From the NCBI RefSeq assembly GCF_014230305.1, contig NZ_JACLAU010000023.1, forward strand, positions 1-54,163: a stretch of DNA of 54,163 bases, given 5' to 3'. The number at the start of each line of letters is the position of its first letter. Positions within the stretch are counted from its first letter, which is position 1. Below, one piece after another: positions 43,982-53,876 of the stretch. The notes beneath the pieces were generated by a model. It was not told where the DNA came from, did not search any database, and saw only the letters and a list, made by a program, of their open reading frames with translations. This stretch comes from Novosphingobium aerophilum. Its GTDB lineage: Bacteria; Pseudomonadota; Alphaproteobacteria; Sphingomonadales; Sphingomonadaceae. The position numbers and the translations under genes are program-made.

Positions 43982-45061
43982 TCACCCCTTCGGAGGTGCG
44001 CAGGTGCCTGCCACGATTAACTCGGTCTGCAACTCCGGCACAGCCTCGCGGGTGCCCTTTGCCAATTCGACGCTTGATTCTCCTAGCTGGCGGAGGGGCA
44101 TTTTCACAGACGTGAGTTTGGGTCGCACCAGCGCGGCTGCGATGTTGCCGTCGAAGCCTATGATGGAGAGGTCTTGCGGCACGGACAAGCCCATTTCCTG
44201 CGCACCCCACATGACGCCAAGTGCCATTGCATCGTTGAAGCAAAACACGGCTGTTGGCCGATCTCCAGTGCTGAGGATCTTTTTTGCCGCCGCGACGCCT
44301 GCATCGACCAGCTCTTCTGGTGTTGAACTTCCGCCGGTCCGATTATCCGAAGGCGCGACTACGCCAAGGTCTTCAAACCGCACGATGCTGACATCGGAGG
44401 TGTTGCCGCCAGCTTCAATCCATCCATCGAGGAAGCCAACCACGCGGGTTCGCGATGCAGCGTGGCTCTTCATACCTTGGATAATCGCGACCTTGCGGTG
44501 ACCGAGACCGAAAAGGTATTCAGCCGCAGTCGCTGCTCCTTCGGCTTCCTTCACGGATATCACGATGCCTGGGCCGGTCGGATCGATCGGCGAGATGCGA
44601 ACCAGTGGGACGTTTTGCGATGCGGCCAACGCTAACAGTTCCGCATCGTCACACAACGGTGGGAATGCCACGATCGCTGCGACTTCATCGATCTCTACAT
44701 CCCCAAGATAGCGGGACATGGGTGTGCTGCCAGCCGGACCAACCTCTTGCACCACGAGGTTAAGCCCACTGCGCCGGGCTGCGGGAAGCGCGCCTGCAAG
44801 GATCTGCAGAAAGTAAAGGGAGTCGACGCGATCACCAAGGAGGATGAGTGTGTTGGGTGCACTGTTCTTGAGGGCTTGAGCCGCGCGGTTGAGGCGGAAC
44901 CCCAACTGTTCGATCGCGGCAAGGATCTCTTCTCGCTTCGCTTCGGAGACGCCTTTTTCCCCGTTCACCACGCGCGAAACTGTCTTCGCCGAAACTCCAA
45001 CGAGTTTGGCAACGTCGTTCAGCGTAGCACGCCCGCTGTGATGACCCCCCAGTGTATTCAC
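43982..45061 (-). CDS. LacI-family transcriptional regulator
   Basis: About 359 residues: an N-terminal helix-turn-helix (TLNDVAKLVGVSAKTVSRVVNGEKGVSE) and hinge (RLNRAAQALK), then a periplasmic-binding-protein-like effector domain with VPLVRISP, GHRKVAIIQG and DLSIIGFDGN. It is divergent from the TonB-dependent receptor gene and probably represses the sugar cluster until its sugar is present. The start is unclear: GTG at 45061 (after AGGGCC) keeps the operator free; a TTG at 45097 is the longer choice. Confidence 0.92.
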   Translation of the reverse strand: MNTLGGHHSGRATLNDVAKLVGVSAKTVSRVVNGEKGVSEAKREEILAAIEQLGFRLNRAAQALKNSAPNTLILLGDRVDSLYFLQILAGALPAARRSGLNLVVQEVGPAGSTPMSRYLGDVEIDEVAAIVAFPPLCDDAELLALAASQNVPLVRISPIDPTGPGIVISVKEAEGAATAAEYLFGLGHRKVAIIQGMKSHAASRTRVVGFLDGWIEAGGNTSDVSIVRFEDLGVVAPSDNRTGGSSTPEELVDAGVAAAKKILSTGDRPTAVFCFNDAMALGVMWGAQEMGLSVPQDLSIIGFDGNIAAALVRPKLTSVKMPLRQLGESSVELAKGTREAVPELQTELIVAGTCAPPKG

Positions 45062-45098
45062 GCCAAAGGCCCTAGCGCAAGGCGCAAACGTATTCAAG

Positions 45099-45114
45099 AC
45101 GTCAACGTTGACGT
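45099..45114. promoter_or_regulatory. LacI-type operator
   Basis: Perfect 16-bp palindrome ACGTCAACGTTGACGT with the central CG of GalR/LacI operators, between the divergent regulator and receptor genes. It is well placed to control both promoters. Confidence 0.75.
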
Positions 45115-45187
45115 AATAAATTTGACAACGATGACTTAGGTGGCCAGAGGCACCGTGGTCGTCACAACGAGTCCCAGGGAGGGAATC

Positions 45188-47398
45188 ATGAAGAAACTGG
45201 CTTTTGGAGTCAGCGCGTCGATCTTTGCGCTGACTTGCACCCCCGCCTTCGCCCAGGCAGCTGATGCTGAACAGGCAGAAAACTCCGACGAGGCAACGCA
45301 GGCTGCCGACAGTGCAGATGCGGGCGAAATCATCGTCACCGCGAACCGCGACCCCTCGCGCCTTTCCAAAACCCCGATCGCACTATCTGCGATCAGCGGC
45401 GCGGATCTGGCGGCTTCGGGCGTCACCACGCCGACCGCACTTGCTGCGATCACGCCCAACCTCTCGATCACGCGCGATGCGGTTCCGGCTTCCGGCGGCG
45501 GTCTGCAAATCACCATCCGCGGCATCACCAGCACCGACGCTTCGGAAAAGGGTGATCCGTCGGCAGCGTTCCTGCGCGATGGCATCTACATTGCTCGCCC
45601 GCAGGCACAGGAAGTGTCCTTTTTCGATGTAGAGCGCGTGGAAGTTCTGCGCGGTCCGCAGGGCACGCTTTATGGCCGCAACACCACTGCTGGCGTCGTC
45701 AACGTCCTTTCGGTCCGTCCGAAGGATAAGTTCGAAGTCGTCGGTGACTTCGGCTACGGCAGCTACAACAACATCACCGGCACTGGCGTCGTGAACGTGC
45801 CGGTTAGCGAAGGACTCGCACTGCGTGCCGCCGTGAACCACGAGCAGCGCGACAGCACGGTAATCCCGACCAACAGCACGGTCGACATCAACCCCTTCAG
45901 CAACAACACTTCGGTTCGCTTGTCGGCCCTGGCAAAGCCGACCGACAATGTGACCCTGTTCGTTCAGGGTGACTATTCCTGGATCAAGGGTTCGGGCTTC
46001 GCCGTTGTGCCTGTTACCAACTTCTTCCAGGTGCCCTTCACGGCTTTGACCGCGCCGGTGCGCATCGAAGCGGATGCTGACGTGCTGCGCTCGACCAACC
46101 GCGTCATCCCGTGGGAAGAATACCGCGACAATCGCGACCGCGGGGTGATGTCCGAGCTAAACGTTGACCTGGGCTTCGGAAACGTGACCTGGCTGTCGTC
46201 CTATCGTGAACTGGATCGCGATGAGCATCGCCATCAGGGCCCTGGTGGCACCACGAAAAGCGTTTTCGTAGGCAACTTCTGGCAGCACTCGCAGGAACTG
46301 CGTTTGTCACTTGGTGGTAACAGCTGGTGGAAGGCGCAGCTGGGCGGCTACTACTTCAAGGAGCAGTCGAACCTTATCGGGGCCAACATGACCGCCAACA
46401 CTGGCTTCATCCAAGGCCCCACCAAGGCGATTGGCAAGGCGCTATTCGCACAGGCCACCGTGACCCCGCTCGACGGTTTCAACATCACTGCGGGTGTGCG
46501 ATATTCGCATGACGACAAGTCGCGTAAGGGCGTGATCGCAAATGACCCGTTTGGAACGCCGGTTACGACCTCGATCAATGACGCTGCCCGTTCGTTCAGC
46601 AAGACCACCTGGCGCATCGGCGCGGATTACGACCTGCCGGGTCTGGGCCTAGTCTATGCCACAGTCTCGACTGGCTACAAGGCAGGTGGCTTCAATGACG
46701 GCTGCGAGATTGGCACCCAGGCTGGTTGTTCGCTCACGGCTGCTCAGCTATACTATCAGCCGGAGTCCGTCACCTCCTACGAAGCCGGCTTCAAGTGGCG
46801 TTTGCTGGACAACATCGTGCGACTGAATGGTGCGGCGTTCCATTACGATTACGCAAACATGCAGTTGAGCCAGGCCAGCACCTGCTCAGGCATTGCTTGT
46901 CAGGTCACCAGCAATGCCGGCCAGTCGAAGATTGACGGTGTCGAACTGGAATCGGTTCTGCAGCCGGCGAAGGGGCACGTGTTCAACTTGTCGGCAAACT
47001 GGCTGAATGCGCGCTTCACCGAGTTCGCTCCAGCTGCTGGGGTCAACCTCGCAGGCCGTCCGCTTTCGCGCGCGCCCAAGTGGACCCTCAGCGCAGGTTA
47101 TACCTTTACGCAGGAGCTGGAGAATGGCGGCAAGATTACTGCGAACGTAACGAGCCGTTACTCCGCGCAGTATGACCTGACTGACCTTGCCACCCGCGTG
47201 TTCTTCTACCAGCCGAGCTTCACGAAGACCGACGTTTCGCTGGGCTACACGGCTCCCAACGGGGTCTGGAATGTCCAGGTCTTCGGCCGGAACCTGGAGA
47301 ACACTCTGGCGCTGACCTACGCTCGCAACTCCGCCACCGGAGAAGCAACGTTCGAGCAGCCGCGGAATTTCGGCGTCCGCGCCGGCTTCCGCTTCTAA
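45188..47398 (+). CDS. TonB-dependent outer-membrane receptor
   Basis: 736 residues. A signal peptide (MKKLAFGVSASIFALTCTPAFA), a plug domain (EIIVTANRDPSRLSKTPIAL ... VEVLRGPQGTLYGRNTTAGVVN in outline) and a 22-strand barrel ending NFGVRAGFRF with terminal Phe. It imports a substrate using TonB energy. The linked glycosidase and sugar permease make an oligosaccharide the likely substrate. The start at 45188 has AGGGAGGG upstream. Confidence 0.95.
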   Translation: MKKLAFGVSASIFALTCTPAFAQAADAEQAENSDEATQAADSADAGEIIVTANRDPSRLSKTPIALSAISGADLAASGVTTPTALAAITPNLSITRDAVPASGGGLQITIRGITSTDASEKGDPSAAFLRDGIYIARPQAQEVSFFDVERVEVLRGPQGTLYGRNTTAGVVNVLSVRPKDKFEVVGDFGYGSYNNITGTGVVNVPVSEGLALRAAVNHEQRDSTVIPTNSTVDINPFSNNTSVRLSALAKPTDNVTLFVQGDYSWIKGSGFAVVPVTNFFQVPFTALTAPVRIEADADVLRSTNRVIPWEEYRDNRDRGVMSELNVDLGFGNVTWLSSYRELDRDEHRHQGPGGTTKSVFVGNFWQHSQELRLSLGGNSWWKAQLGGYYFKEQSNLIGANMTANTGFIQGPTKAIGKALFAQATVTPLDGFNITAGVRYSHDDKSRKGVIANDPFGTPVTTSINDAARSFSKTTWRIGADYDLPGLGLVYATVSTGYKAGGFNDGCEIGTQAGCSLTAAQLYYQPESVTSYEAGFKWRLLDNIVRLNGAAFHYDYANMQLSQASTCSGIACQVTSNAGQSKIDGVELESVLQPAKGHVFNLSANWLNARFTEFAPAAGVNLAGRPLSRAPKWTLSAGYTFTQELENGGKITANVTSRYSAQYDLTDLATRVFFYQPSFTKTDVSLGYTAPNGVWNVQVFGRNLENTLALTYARNSATGEATFEQPRNFGVRAGFRF

Positions 47399-47410
47399 GC
47401 ACTCTCCCCA

Positions 47411-47437
47411 GGGGCCCTGCGATCATCGCAGGGCCCC
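47411..47437 (+). terminator. Intrinsic terminator after the receptor gene
   Basis: GGGGCCCTGCGA (47411-47422), a 3-nt TCA loop and TCGCAGGGCCCC (47426-47437): a perfect 12-bp stem followed by the T-rich GCTTTCTTC. Confidence 0.85.
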
Positions 47438-47524
47438 GCTTTCTTCAAGCGCGCCATGCGATGATCGCTGCAAGCATTCTGCAGCGACGAATGCGGCGCA
47501 TCGCCATCAGCGCACAAGGATCAG

Positions 47525-49726
47525 ATGATGCGTAAGCTCGCCGTATCTGCAGCAATGACGTCTGCACTAATCGCTTCAGCCGTTGCGGCGAAAGAGCCTG
47601 CCAGCACCAATGCCGATGCCTGGCAGCGCGCTGAGGCGACAGAGCAGAAAATGACGGATGCCGAGCGCGTCGTCATGACAAGCGGGATCACTGCCTTGCC
47701 GAATGCTGGCGACAAGATCCCTGAAGATGCAGTGCTCGGTGCGGGCTACGTCGCGGGTATCCCCAGGCTCGGCGTGCCTGCACTCAAGGAAACCGACGCT
47801 GGTCTCGGGGTTTCCTGGGCACTCGGTGCGCGTGGTAACGAAGGAGCCACCGCTCTTCCCTCAGGTATGGCGCTGGCTGCAACCTGGAACCAGGAACTGG
47901 CTTACCAGGCCGGACAGATGGTCGGCGCGGAAACCCGCGCCAAAGGCTTTAACGTTCTGTTGGCGGGCGGGGTCAATCTCGTTCGAGATCCGCGCGGCGG
48001 CCGCAATTTCGAATACTTCTCTGAAGACCCGCTCCTCTCCGGGATTCTGGGGGGCTACTCCATCGCTGGCGCTCAGTCGAACCACATTATTTCTACGGTG
48101 AAGCATTTCGCGTTCAACAATCAGGAAACAGCGCGCAAGTTCGGCAATGTAACAATTTCTGAGGCTGCTGCCCGCGAAAGCGAGCTGCTGGCCTTCAAGC
48201 TGGCTATCGAGATCGGCAACCCCGGTTCGGTGATGTGCAGCTACAATCGCCTGAATGGTCCCTATACGTGCGGCAGCGAATGGCTGCTGCAAAAGGTGCT
48301 CAAGCGTGACTGGGGTTACAAGGGCTTCGTCATGTCGGACTGGGGTGCGGTCTATGAGCCCGGCTTTGCCTGGGCCGGTCTGGACCACCAATCGGGCAGA
48401 AGTTCTGATCCCCAGGTTTACTTTGCCGATCAGCTCCTAACCGATGCAGGCACCGATGCAAAGCGCAAGAGCCGCATTTCCGACATGAACCGGCGCATCC
48501 TGTGGGCTGTCTACAGCAATGGCCTGGATCGTTTCCCCGTGTTGCCCGGCGAGAAGATCGACAAGGCAGGCCACGAGGCTCTAGCTGGTGAAGTCGCACG
48601 CCAGGGGATCGTTCTTCTCCGCAACGAGCGAGGCGCTTTGCCGCTCGCAGCCGAGGCAAAATCGATCGCGGTGATCGGGGGCTTTGCCGATACCGGGATG
48701 CTCTCAGGCGGTGGGTCAAGCCAGGTGCATGGGGACGGTGGTCCTGCCGCGATGATCCCAGGCGGAGGGCGCGGGCTGTTCAACGGCTGGGAACAATATC
48801 AGCGCGGCACGACCCCCTTGGCAGCGATCAGAAAACGTGCGGGCCAAGACGTGACCGTCACCTATCGCACCGGCAATTACATCGCAGAAGCTGTTGAGCA
48901 GGCCCGCAAGGCCGACGTCGCGATCGTGTTCGCCAACCAGTGGCAATCCGAAGGTCGCGATAATCCCGACCTGTCGCTGCCGCGCGGGCAGGATGCGCTT
49001 ATTGCTGCTGTTGCTGCTGCCAACCCGAACACTGTGGTCGTGCTCCAGACCGGCAGTGCCGTGCTCATGCCTTGGTTGGACCAGACCGCAGCCGTGCTCG
49101 AAGCATGGTATCCCGGTGTGCAGGGAGGCGAAGCCATCGCATCCGTGCTGTTCGGCGACACCAACCCCTCGGGTCGACTTCCCGTCACTTTCCCTGCGTC
49201 TCTGGAGCAATTACCGCATCCGGTGTTGCCGGGGCACACCGAAGCGGACCCTGACAAGAACGGCGCTGGTGCACCCGGTCAGCAGGTCACCATCGACTAC
49301 AATGTCGACGGCTCGGATGTCGGCTACCGCTGGTTTGCACGGCAAGGACACAAGCCGTTGTTTCCGTTTGGCTACGGCCTCAGCTACACGAACTTCGCGA
49401 CGTCCGGCCTGTCGGTAAAGGGTGGCAAGGCCACTGTAACGGTTCAGAACACCGGTGGCCGCGCTGGTGCGACAGTTGCCCAGGTATACCTCGTTGCGCG
49501 CGGCAAGGTAGCGACAAGGCGTCTGGTCGGCTTCCAGCGCGTCTCGCTTGAAGCAGGCGCATCAAAAACAGTCACGATGACCATCGATCCGCGTCTCCTC
49601 GCCGACTGGAAGGACGGACGCTGGTCCATGCCTCGCACAACCTACTACTTCGCGGTCGGCGAGAACGCCGAGGCCCTGAGCTCTCCGATTGGTATCCGCC
49701 TGCCCGCGAAGCGCTGGGCAGATTAG
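47525..49726 (+). CDS. Glycoside hydrolase family 3 (beta-glucosidase-like)
   Basis: 733 residues with a signal peptide (to about AVA). GH3 N-domain features: AGVNLVRDPRGGRNFEYFSEDP-type motif (visible as NLVRDPRGGRNFEYFSEDPL), STVKHFAFNNQE and GFVMSDWGAV, where the Asp is the catalytic nucleophile. The C-domain (AVLEAWYPGVQGGEAIASVL) and a fibronectin-III-like end (FPFGYGLSYT ... VAQVYL) complete the usual GH3 layout. It releases terminal sugars from beta-glycosides in the periplasm. The exact substrate is not readable. It has its own terminator. Confidence 0.93.
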   Translation: MMRKLAVSAAMTSALIASAVAAKEPASTNADAWQRAEATEQKMTDAERVVMTSGITALPNAGDKIPEDAVLGAGYVAGIPRLGVPALKETDAGLGVSWALGARGNEGATALPSGMALAATWNQELAYQAGQMVGAETRAKGFNVLLAGGVNLVRDPRGGRNFEYFSEDPLLSGILGGYSIAGAQSNHIISTVKHFAFNNQETARKFGNVTISEAAARESELLAFKLAIEIGNPGSVMCSYNRLNGPYTCGSEWLLQKVLKRDWGYKGFVMSDWGAVYEPGFAWAGLDHQSGRSSDPQVYFADQLLTDAGTDAKRKSRISDMNRRILWAVYSNGLDRFPVLPGEKIDKAGHEALAGEVARQGIVLLRNERGALPLAAEAKSIAVIGGFADTGMLSGGGSSQVHGDGGPAAMIPGGGRGLFNGWEQYQRGTTPLAAIRKRAGQDVTVTYRTGNYIAEAVEQARKADVAIVFANQWQSEGRDNPDLSLPRGQDALIAAVAAANPNTVVVLQTGSAVLMPWLDQTAAVLEAWYPGVQGGEAIASVLFGDTNPSGRLPVTFPASLEQLPHPVLPGHTEADPDKNGAGAPGQQVTIDYNVDGSDVGYRWFARQGHKPLFPFGYGLSYTNFATSGLSVKGGKATVTVQNTGGRAGATVAQVYLVARGKVATRRLVGFQRVSLEAGASKTVTMTIDPRLLADWKDGRWSMPRTTYYFAVGENAEALSSPIGIRLPAKRWAD

Positions 49727-49739
49727 AGTTTCCACCCCT

Positions 49740-49775
49740 GGCCGTCTCGACGTTGCGCGAGGCGGCCTTTTTTCT
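49740..49775 (+). terminator. Intrinsic terminator after the GH3 gene
   Basis: GGCCGTCTCG (49740-49749) pairs with CGAGGCGGCC (49758-49767, one mismatch), followed directly by TTTTTTCTTTT. It lies just 22 bp before the transporter ATG, so the transporter is made by read-through or its own promoter. Confidence 0.78.
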
Positions 49776-49797
49776 TTTCAATCGCAGGAACGAGCAC

Positions 49798-51072
49798 ATG
49801 GCCATTCCCTCAAGCGCGCCCACTGCAGCGCAGGCAAATGCCCAGCCCGAAGCGCAGCAGCTTCAGTTCTATGTGATGGGGCTGTTCTTCATCTTCGGCG
49901 GGATCACCTCGCTCAACGATGTGATTATCCCCAAGCTGAAGGAGCTGTTCACGCTCAACTACACCCAGGCAATGCTGGTGCAGTTCTGCTTCTTCACGGC
50001 CTACGCGGTGATTGGCATTCCAGGGGCGCGGCTGGTCAAGAAGATCGGCTACATGCGAGGGGCCGTCGCCGGTTTGCTGACAATGATGGCGGGGTGCCTG
50101 CTGTTCATTCCGGCCAGCCAGACCGCGACATATGCCTTGTTTCTCCTTGCCCTGTTCGTGCTCGCCAGCGGCGTCGTGATTGTTCAGGTCGTGACCAATC
50201 CGCTGATCTCGATGCTTGGGCGGCCCGAGACTGCACACAGCCGCCTCACCTTTGCTCAGGGGTTCAATTCCCTTGGGACGACCGTCTTCCCCATAGTCGG
50301 TGCAATCCTGATCCTCGGTGGCCTCGCAGCGGTTTCGGCTGATCAGCTGACCGGGGCCGAACTTGATGCCTATCGCACTGCGGAGAGCCAAGCGATCGTG
50401 CATGGTTATCTCGGCATTGCCGCAGCCTTGGCAGTGGTCGCCGCTGCCGTGTGGAAATTCCGCAACGCGTTGAAGAATGAACGTCACGAAGAGAGCAGCG
50501 GCCTCGCTGGTCTCGACCTCCTCAAGCGTGGCAGGTTCGGCCTCGGTGCGCTCAGCATCTTTCTCTACGTCGGTGCCGAGGTCTCGATCGGCTCGCTCAT
50601 CGTAAACTACCTGATGCAACCCCACGTTATGGGCTTGGCGGAGCAATCAGCAGGCAAGATGATCGGAATTTACTGGGCGGGCGCCATGGTCGGTCGCTTC
50701 ATCGGGTCAGCCTTGCTGAGGTTCGTCAGCCCTGGAAAGGCATTGGCAGTGGCCGCGCTGGGCGCAATCACCCTGATAGGTCTCTCGATTTCGTCCAGCG
50801 GAGCGACTGCTGGCTACAGTCTGCTCGCCGTCGGTCTGATGAATTCGATCATGTTCCCGACGATCTTCAGCCTGGCCTGCGAAAAGCTCGGCCCGCGCAC
50901 CGCCGATGGTTCAGGCATCATGAACGTCGCCATCTTTGGGGGTGCCGTAGTTCCGATGCTGACCGGCGCGCTTGTAGACCATCTGGGCAGCATTGCGCTC
51001 GGCCTGGCGCTTCCTGCGCTCTGCTACGGCGTGATTGCATACTTCGGCTGGTATGCGCGGCGGCCGGCCTAA
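49798..51072 (+). CDS. Sugar MFS transporter (FucP/GluP type)
   Basis: 424 residues with twelve predicted membrane helices. The FHS (fucose-galactose-glucose) subfamily features are visible: FFIFGGITSLNDVIIPKLKE in the first helix and VVIVQVVTNPLISMLG in the middle. It probably imports the monosaccharide released by the GH3 enzyme by proton symport. The start at 49798 has AGGAACG upstream; the longer frame lies in the terminator. Confidence 0.92.
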   Translation: MAIPSSAPTAAQANAQPEAQQLQFYVMGLFFIFGGITSLNDVIIPKLKELFTLNYTQAMLVQFCFFTAYAVIGIPGARLVKKIGYMRGAVAGLLTMMAGCLLFIPASQTATYALFLLALFVLASGVVIVQVVTNPLISMLGRPETAHSRLTFAQGFNSLGTTVFPIVGAILILGGLAAVSADQLTGAELDAYRTAESQAIVHGYLGIAAALAVVAAAVWKFRNALKNERHEESSGLAGLDLLKRGRFGLGALSIFLYVGAEVSIGSLIVNYLMQPHVMGLAEQSAGKMIGIYWAGAMVGRFIGSALLRFVSPGKALAVAALGAITLIGLSISSSGATAGYSLLAVGLMNSIMFPTIFSLACEKLGPRTADGSGIMNVAIFGGAVVPMLTGALVDHLGSIALGLALPALCYGVIAYFGWYARRPA

Positions 51073-51080
51073 GCAGCGTC

Positions 51081-51508
51081 CTACAGATTCCCTAGCAGTC
51101 TGAGCGTGGCAGGATCGCGACTGTCCGCGAACCATTTCTGGTGGGCGGCCTTGGTTCGCCGGCGCGACATCCAGGAAGAGCGTCAGACAAGATCGCAGCT
51201 TTGCGGCGTCGATCGAGCCGAGGACGGCGTCCGGGTCGTTTGTCGGCAAGCTCTGCAACGCCTCCAAACACTCGATAAGCCTTGCGCCGAGGAATTCGTG
51301 CGAGAGATATGCCTCGGCTTCAGCGAGAGACCGGAGCGCATAGAATTTCGACGTCTCGCTGTATCCAAGTCCCGCGAGTTGCGGAAAGATGAACCACATC
51401 CAGTGGCTGGTCTTGCAGCCCGCTGCGCAGTTCGCGCAGGACTTGTGGATAGCATAGTTCCTGCGCGTTGATGAAGCGGTCGAGGTCGAAAGGATCGTCA
51501 GTTGCCAT
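51081..51508 (-). pseudogene. DUF1810 protein, two frameshifts
   Basis: Three frames together rebuild a DUF1810 protein of about 140 residues: MATDDPFDLDRFINAQE ... RELRSG, then KTSHWMWFIFPQLAGLGYS ... LRSCLTLFLDVA, then HQKWFADSRDPATLRLLGNL. Shifts lie near 51410 and 51170. KTSHWMWFIFPQL is the family hallmark. The function of DUF1810 is unknown (sometimes listed as a calpastatin-like protein). The gene is decayed or the sequence has errors. Confidence 0.82.
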
Positions 51509-51555
51509 GGGCTCATTTCGCGCTCTGGTGGGAAGCTAGGCTCAGGACTCACTGA

Positions 51556-51759
51556 TCACAGCCAGAAGAGCACGGTGGCGGCGAGTGCGAGGGCGGAGAA
51601 GAAGACGGTTGGACAGCGGTCGTATCGCGTTGCCACGCGTCGCCAGTCCTTGAGACGGCCGAACATGATCTCGATGCGGTTGCGCCGCTTGTATCGGCGC
51701 TTGTCGTATTTGACGGGGATGGAGCGGGATTTCCGGCCCGGAATGCAGGGCTTCGGGTT
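51556..51759 (-). pseudogene. IS5-family transposase, C-terminal fragment
   Basis: The last about 67 residues of an IS5-type transposase: CIPGRKSRSIPVKYDKRRYK, then NRIEIMFGRLKDWRRVATRY, with the catalytic Glu (RIEIMFGRLKD). The rest of the gene is absent. The fragment joins directly to a truncated beta-propeller-like gene. It is of a different IS5 subgroup from the copy at 25161. Confidence 0.85.
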
Positions 51760-52936
51760 ACAAAAGTGAATCCTCTGTAGGTGAGGCTCCAATAGGTGGC
51801 GCCGATACCAGGTGACCATGCTGCATAGGTGGCACCTTGGTTCCCGCCATTGCCGGGTATGGACCACGTCCCAGTCTTGCTTCCATCAGCCGGTACTTTC
51901 GCGATCGCACCGCAGAAATCGGTGTAGCCATAGGGCGAGAAGTCCATCGCGGAGTAGAGCGGGAACGCGACAAAAGTGCTCGTGACAGCAAGCCCTCCGA
52001 ACCCAAATGAGTTCACAAAATTCGTTGTCGTGTCGAGCACCAATGAGCGGGCCAGTAAGACCGTGCCGTTGCCGTCGAACTTGTAGATTGCCGCCGTGCC
52101 TGCGCTCGAATTGCTCGACTGGACCCATATGTTTCCAGAGGGATCAATCTGGACAAATCCATCCAAGCCGTAGGTGGTAGGAAGCGAGATCTGCCACTGG
52201 ATGACCGCGCCCGAGCTGATCTTAAGCAGTGATGGCGTGCCATTGACGTTGGTCATCCAGTAGATGTTGTTGGCGCTGTCGATTGCCACGCCGTAGCCAT
52301 AGTCATAGGCAGTGCTGCCGATCGACCTCTGCCAGCTGATTGCCGGGGTCGCGGTCGAAATCACCGTGATAAGGGCGTCGTATCCGCCGGAGGTCGAGGT
52401 CAAGGTGTAGCCAGATAGGACCAGCAGGGAGCCATCGGGGCTGAGCGCCATCTGGCTCGAAAACTCGTCGCTGGAGCCACCATTGGAGCGCTGCCACTGC
52501 AGGGTGCCAACGCTGTTGTACTTGGCGATGTACTGATCATAGCCGCCCGAGCCGCCGCTCGAATTGGTGTATCCCACGACGTAGACGTTACCCGAGGCAT
52601 CCACCGCCGCGTTGTACCAATACTCCTGAGCCGACCCGTTAAGGCTGCGCTGCCATTGCAACGTGCCGCTGGTGTCCAGCTTCAGCAGATAGGCGAAGTA
52701 GTTGCTCGAGTAGTAGCCGCCCGCCAGATAGACATTGCCGCTCGCATCCACGCAGCCACCGCTGAAAAAAGGACCGGACAGGGTTTTGGCCCAGAGCAGC
52801 GCTCCATCCCGGCTCCACTTCAGAACGACAGAACTGGCGCAAGCGTAGATGTTCCCGCCGCTGTCCGTCCCGAGCATCCGGTAATTGAAAACGGAGGTGC
52901 CGAGGCTCGCATGCCAGAAGCTTTCATTGGATTTGC
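51760..52936 (-). pseudogene. Beta-propeller-like repeat protein, cut at both ends
   Basis: About 390 residues without a proper start or end. It contains repeats of the type VDASGNVYLAGG, VDASGNVYVVGY, IDSANNIYWMT and IDPSGNIWVQ, alternating with LQWQRS lines. These are SBBP-like propeller blades common in secreted or surface proteins. An IS21 element interrupts the 5' side at 52937 (reading is open before the first Met, FWHASLGTSVFNYR). The IS5 fragment cuts the 3' side at about 51760. The Ser/Gly/Asn/Tyr-rich composition is unlike the neighbouring cytoplasmic genes. Confidence 0.75.
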
Positions 52937-53003
52937 TGTCAACGGCACTGTAAAAATCCCCGGAAGTGGCAAAGTAAAATTCCCCACCTCAGGTTTTGGG
53001 CAG

Positions 53004-53876
53004 TCAGGTGGTTGGTGGCGGGCCTCCATTTTTGGGTGGGCGCCCGCGGCGGCGTGGTTCGATCAGTACGGGCGGTGTAATTGGTGCGTTCGACCTGATG
53101 TGCTCGGGCAGGAGATCGGCATGGCGACGCAGGCGGTAGCTTGAGCCATCGATCTGGATGACGATGGCGTGGTGCAGCAGTCGATCGAGCAAGGCCGTTG
53201 CCACTACGGGGCTGCCGAAGATGTCGCCCCACTCGGCAAAGCCGCGGTTCGAGGTCAGGATCATCGCGCCCTTTTCGTAGCGCGCATTGACCAACTGGAA
53301 GAACAGGTTGCCGCCGCCGGGTATGACCGGGAGGTATCCGATTTCGTCGACGATCAGGAGTGATGGCCGGCAGTAGAAGCGAAGCCGCTCCCGCAATGTG
53401 CCTTCGCGTTCAGCCTTCGCGAGAGCGCCGATCAGATCGGCAAGGGTGATGAAGGTAACGCTCTTGCCTGCCTTGACGGCTTCCAGGCCAAGCGCACTGG
53501 CCAGATGGCTTTTGCCGGTGCCGGGCGGGCCAAGCAGATGGACCACCTCGGCGCGAGAGACGAAGTTCAGCTCGGCAAGCGCCATGATCCTGGCCTTGTC
53601 GAGCGAGGGTTGGAACGAGAAGTCGTATCCTGCCAGCGTCTTCACGGTGTTGACCCGGCCCATGCGCAGTGCCGCGCGGATGCGGCGCTCCTCGCGGAAG
53701 GTCAGCTCCTCGAGCAACAACTGCTCCACTGCCTCAAGGGCCGTTATCTCGCCTCGGTCGAGACGGGATACGCAGTCATCGACGACCTCGATCGCGCGCG
53801 GCATCTTGAGGCCGACCATGCTGCATTTGATGCGATCTAGCAGGGAGGCTGATGGGTCCGGCAGCAGAGAGTTCAT
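53004..53876 (-). CDS. istB: IS21-family helper ATPase IstB
   Basis: 290 residues. Walker A GPPGTGKSH, Walker B LLIVDEIGYLPV and the IstB end RGFAEWGDIFGSPVVATALLDR-type region (GDIFGSPVVATALLDRLLHH). An AAA+ ATPase for target selection with IstA. It has a Pro/Arg-rich tail. It differs clearly from the istB at 26158, so two IS21 lineages are present. Its ATG overlaps the istA stop by 4 bp. Confidence 0.93.
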   Translation of the reverse strand: MNSLLPDPSASLLDRIKCSMVGLKMPRAIEVVDDCVSRLDRGEITALEAVEQLLLEELTFREERRIRAALRMGRVNTVKTLAGYDFSFQPSLDKARIMALAELNFVSRAEVVHLLGPPGTGKSHLASALGLEAVKAGKSVTFITLADLIGALAKAEREGTLRERLRFYCRPSLLIVDEIGYLPVIPGGGNLFFQLVNARYEKGAMILTSNRGFAEWGDIFGSPVVATALLDRLLHHAIVIQIDGSSYRLRRHADLLPEHIRSNAPITPPVLIEPRRRGRPPKNGGPPPTT

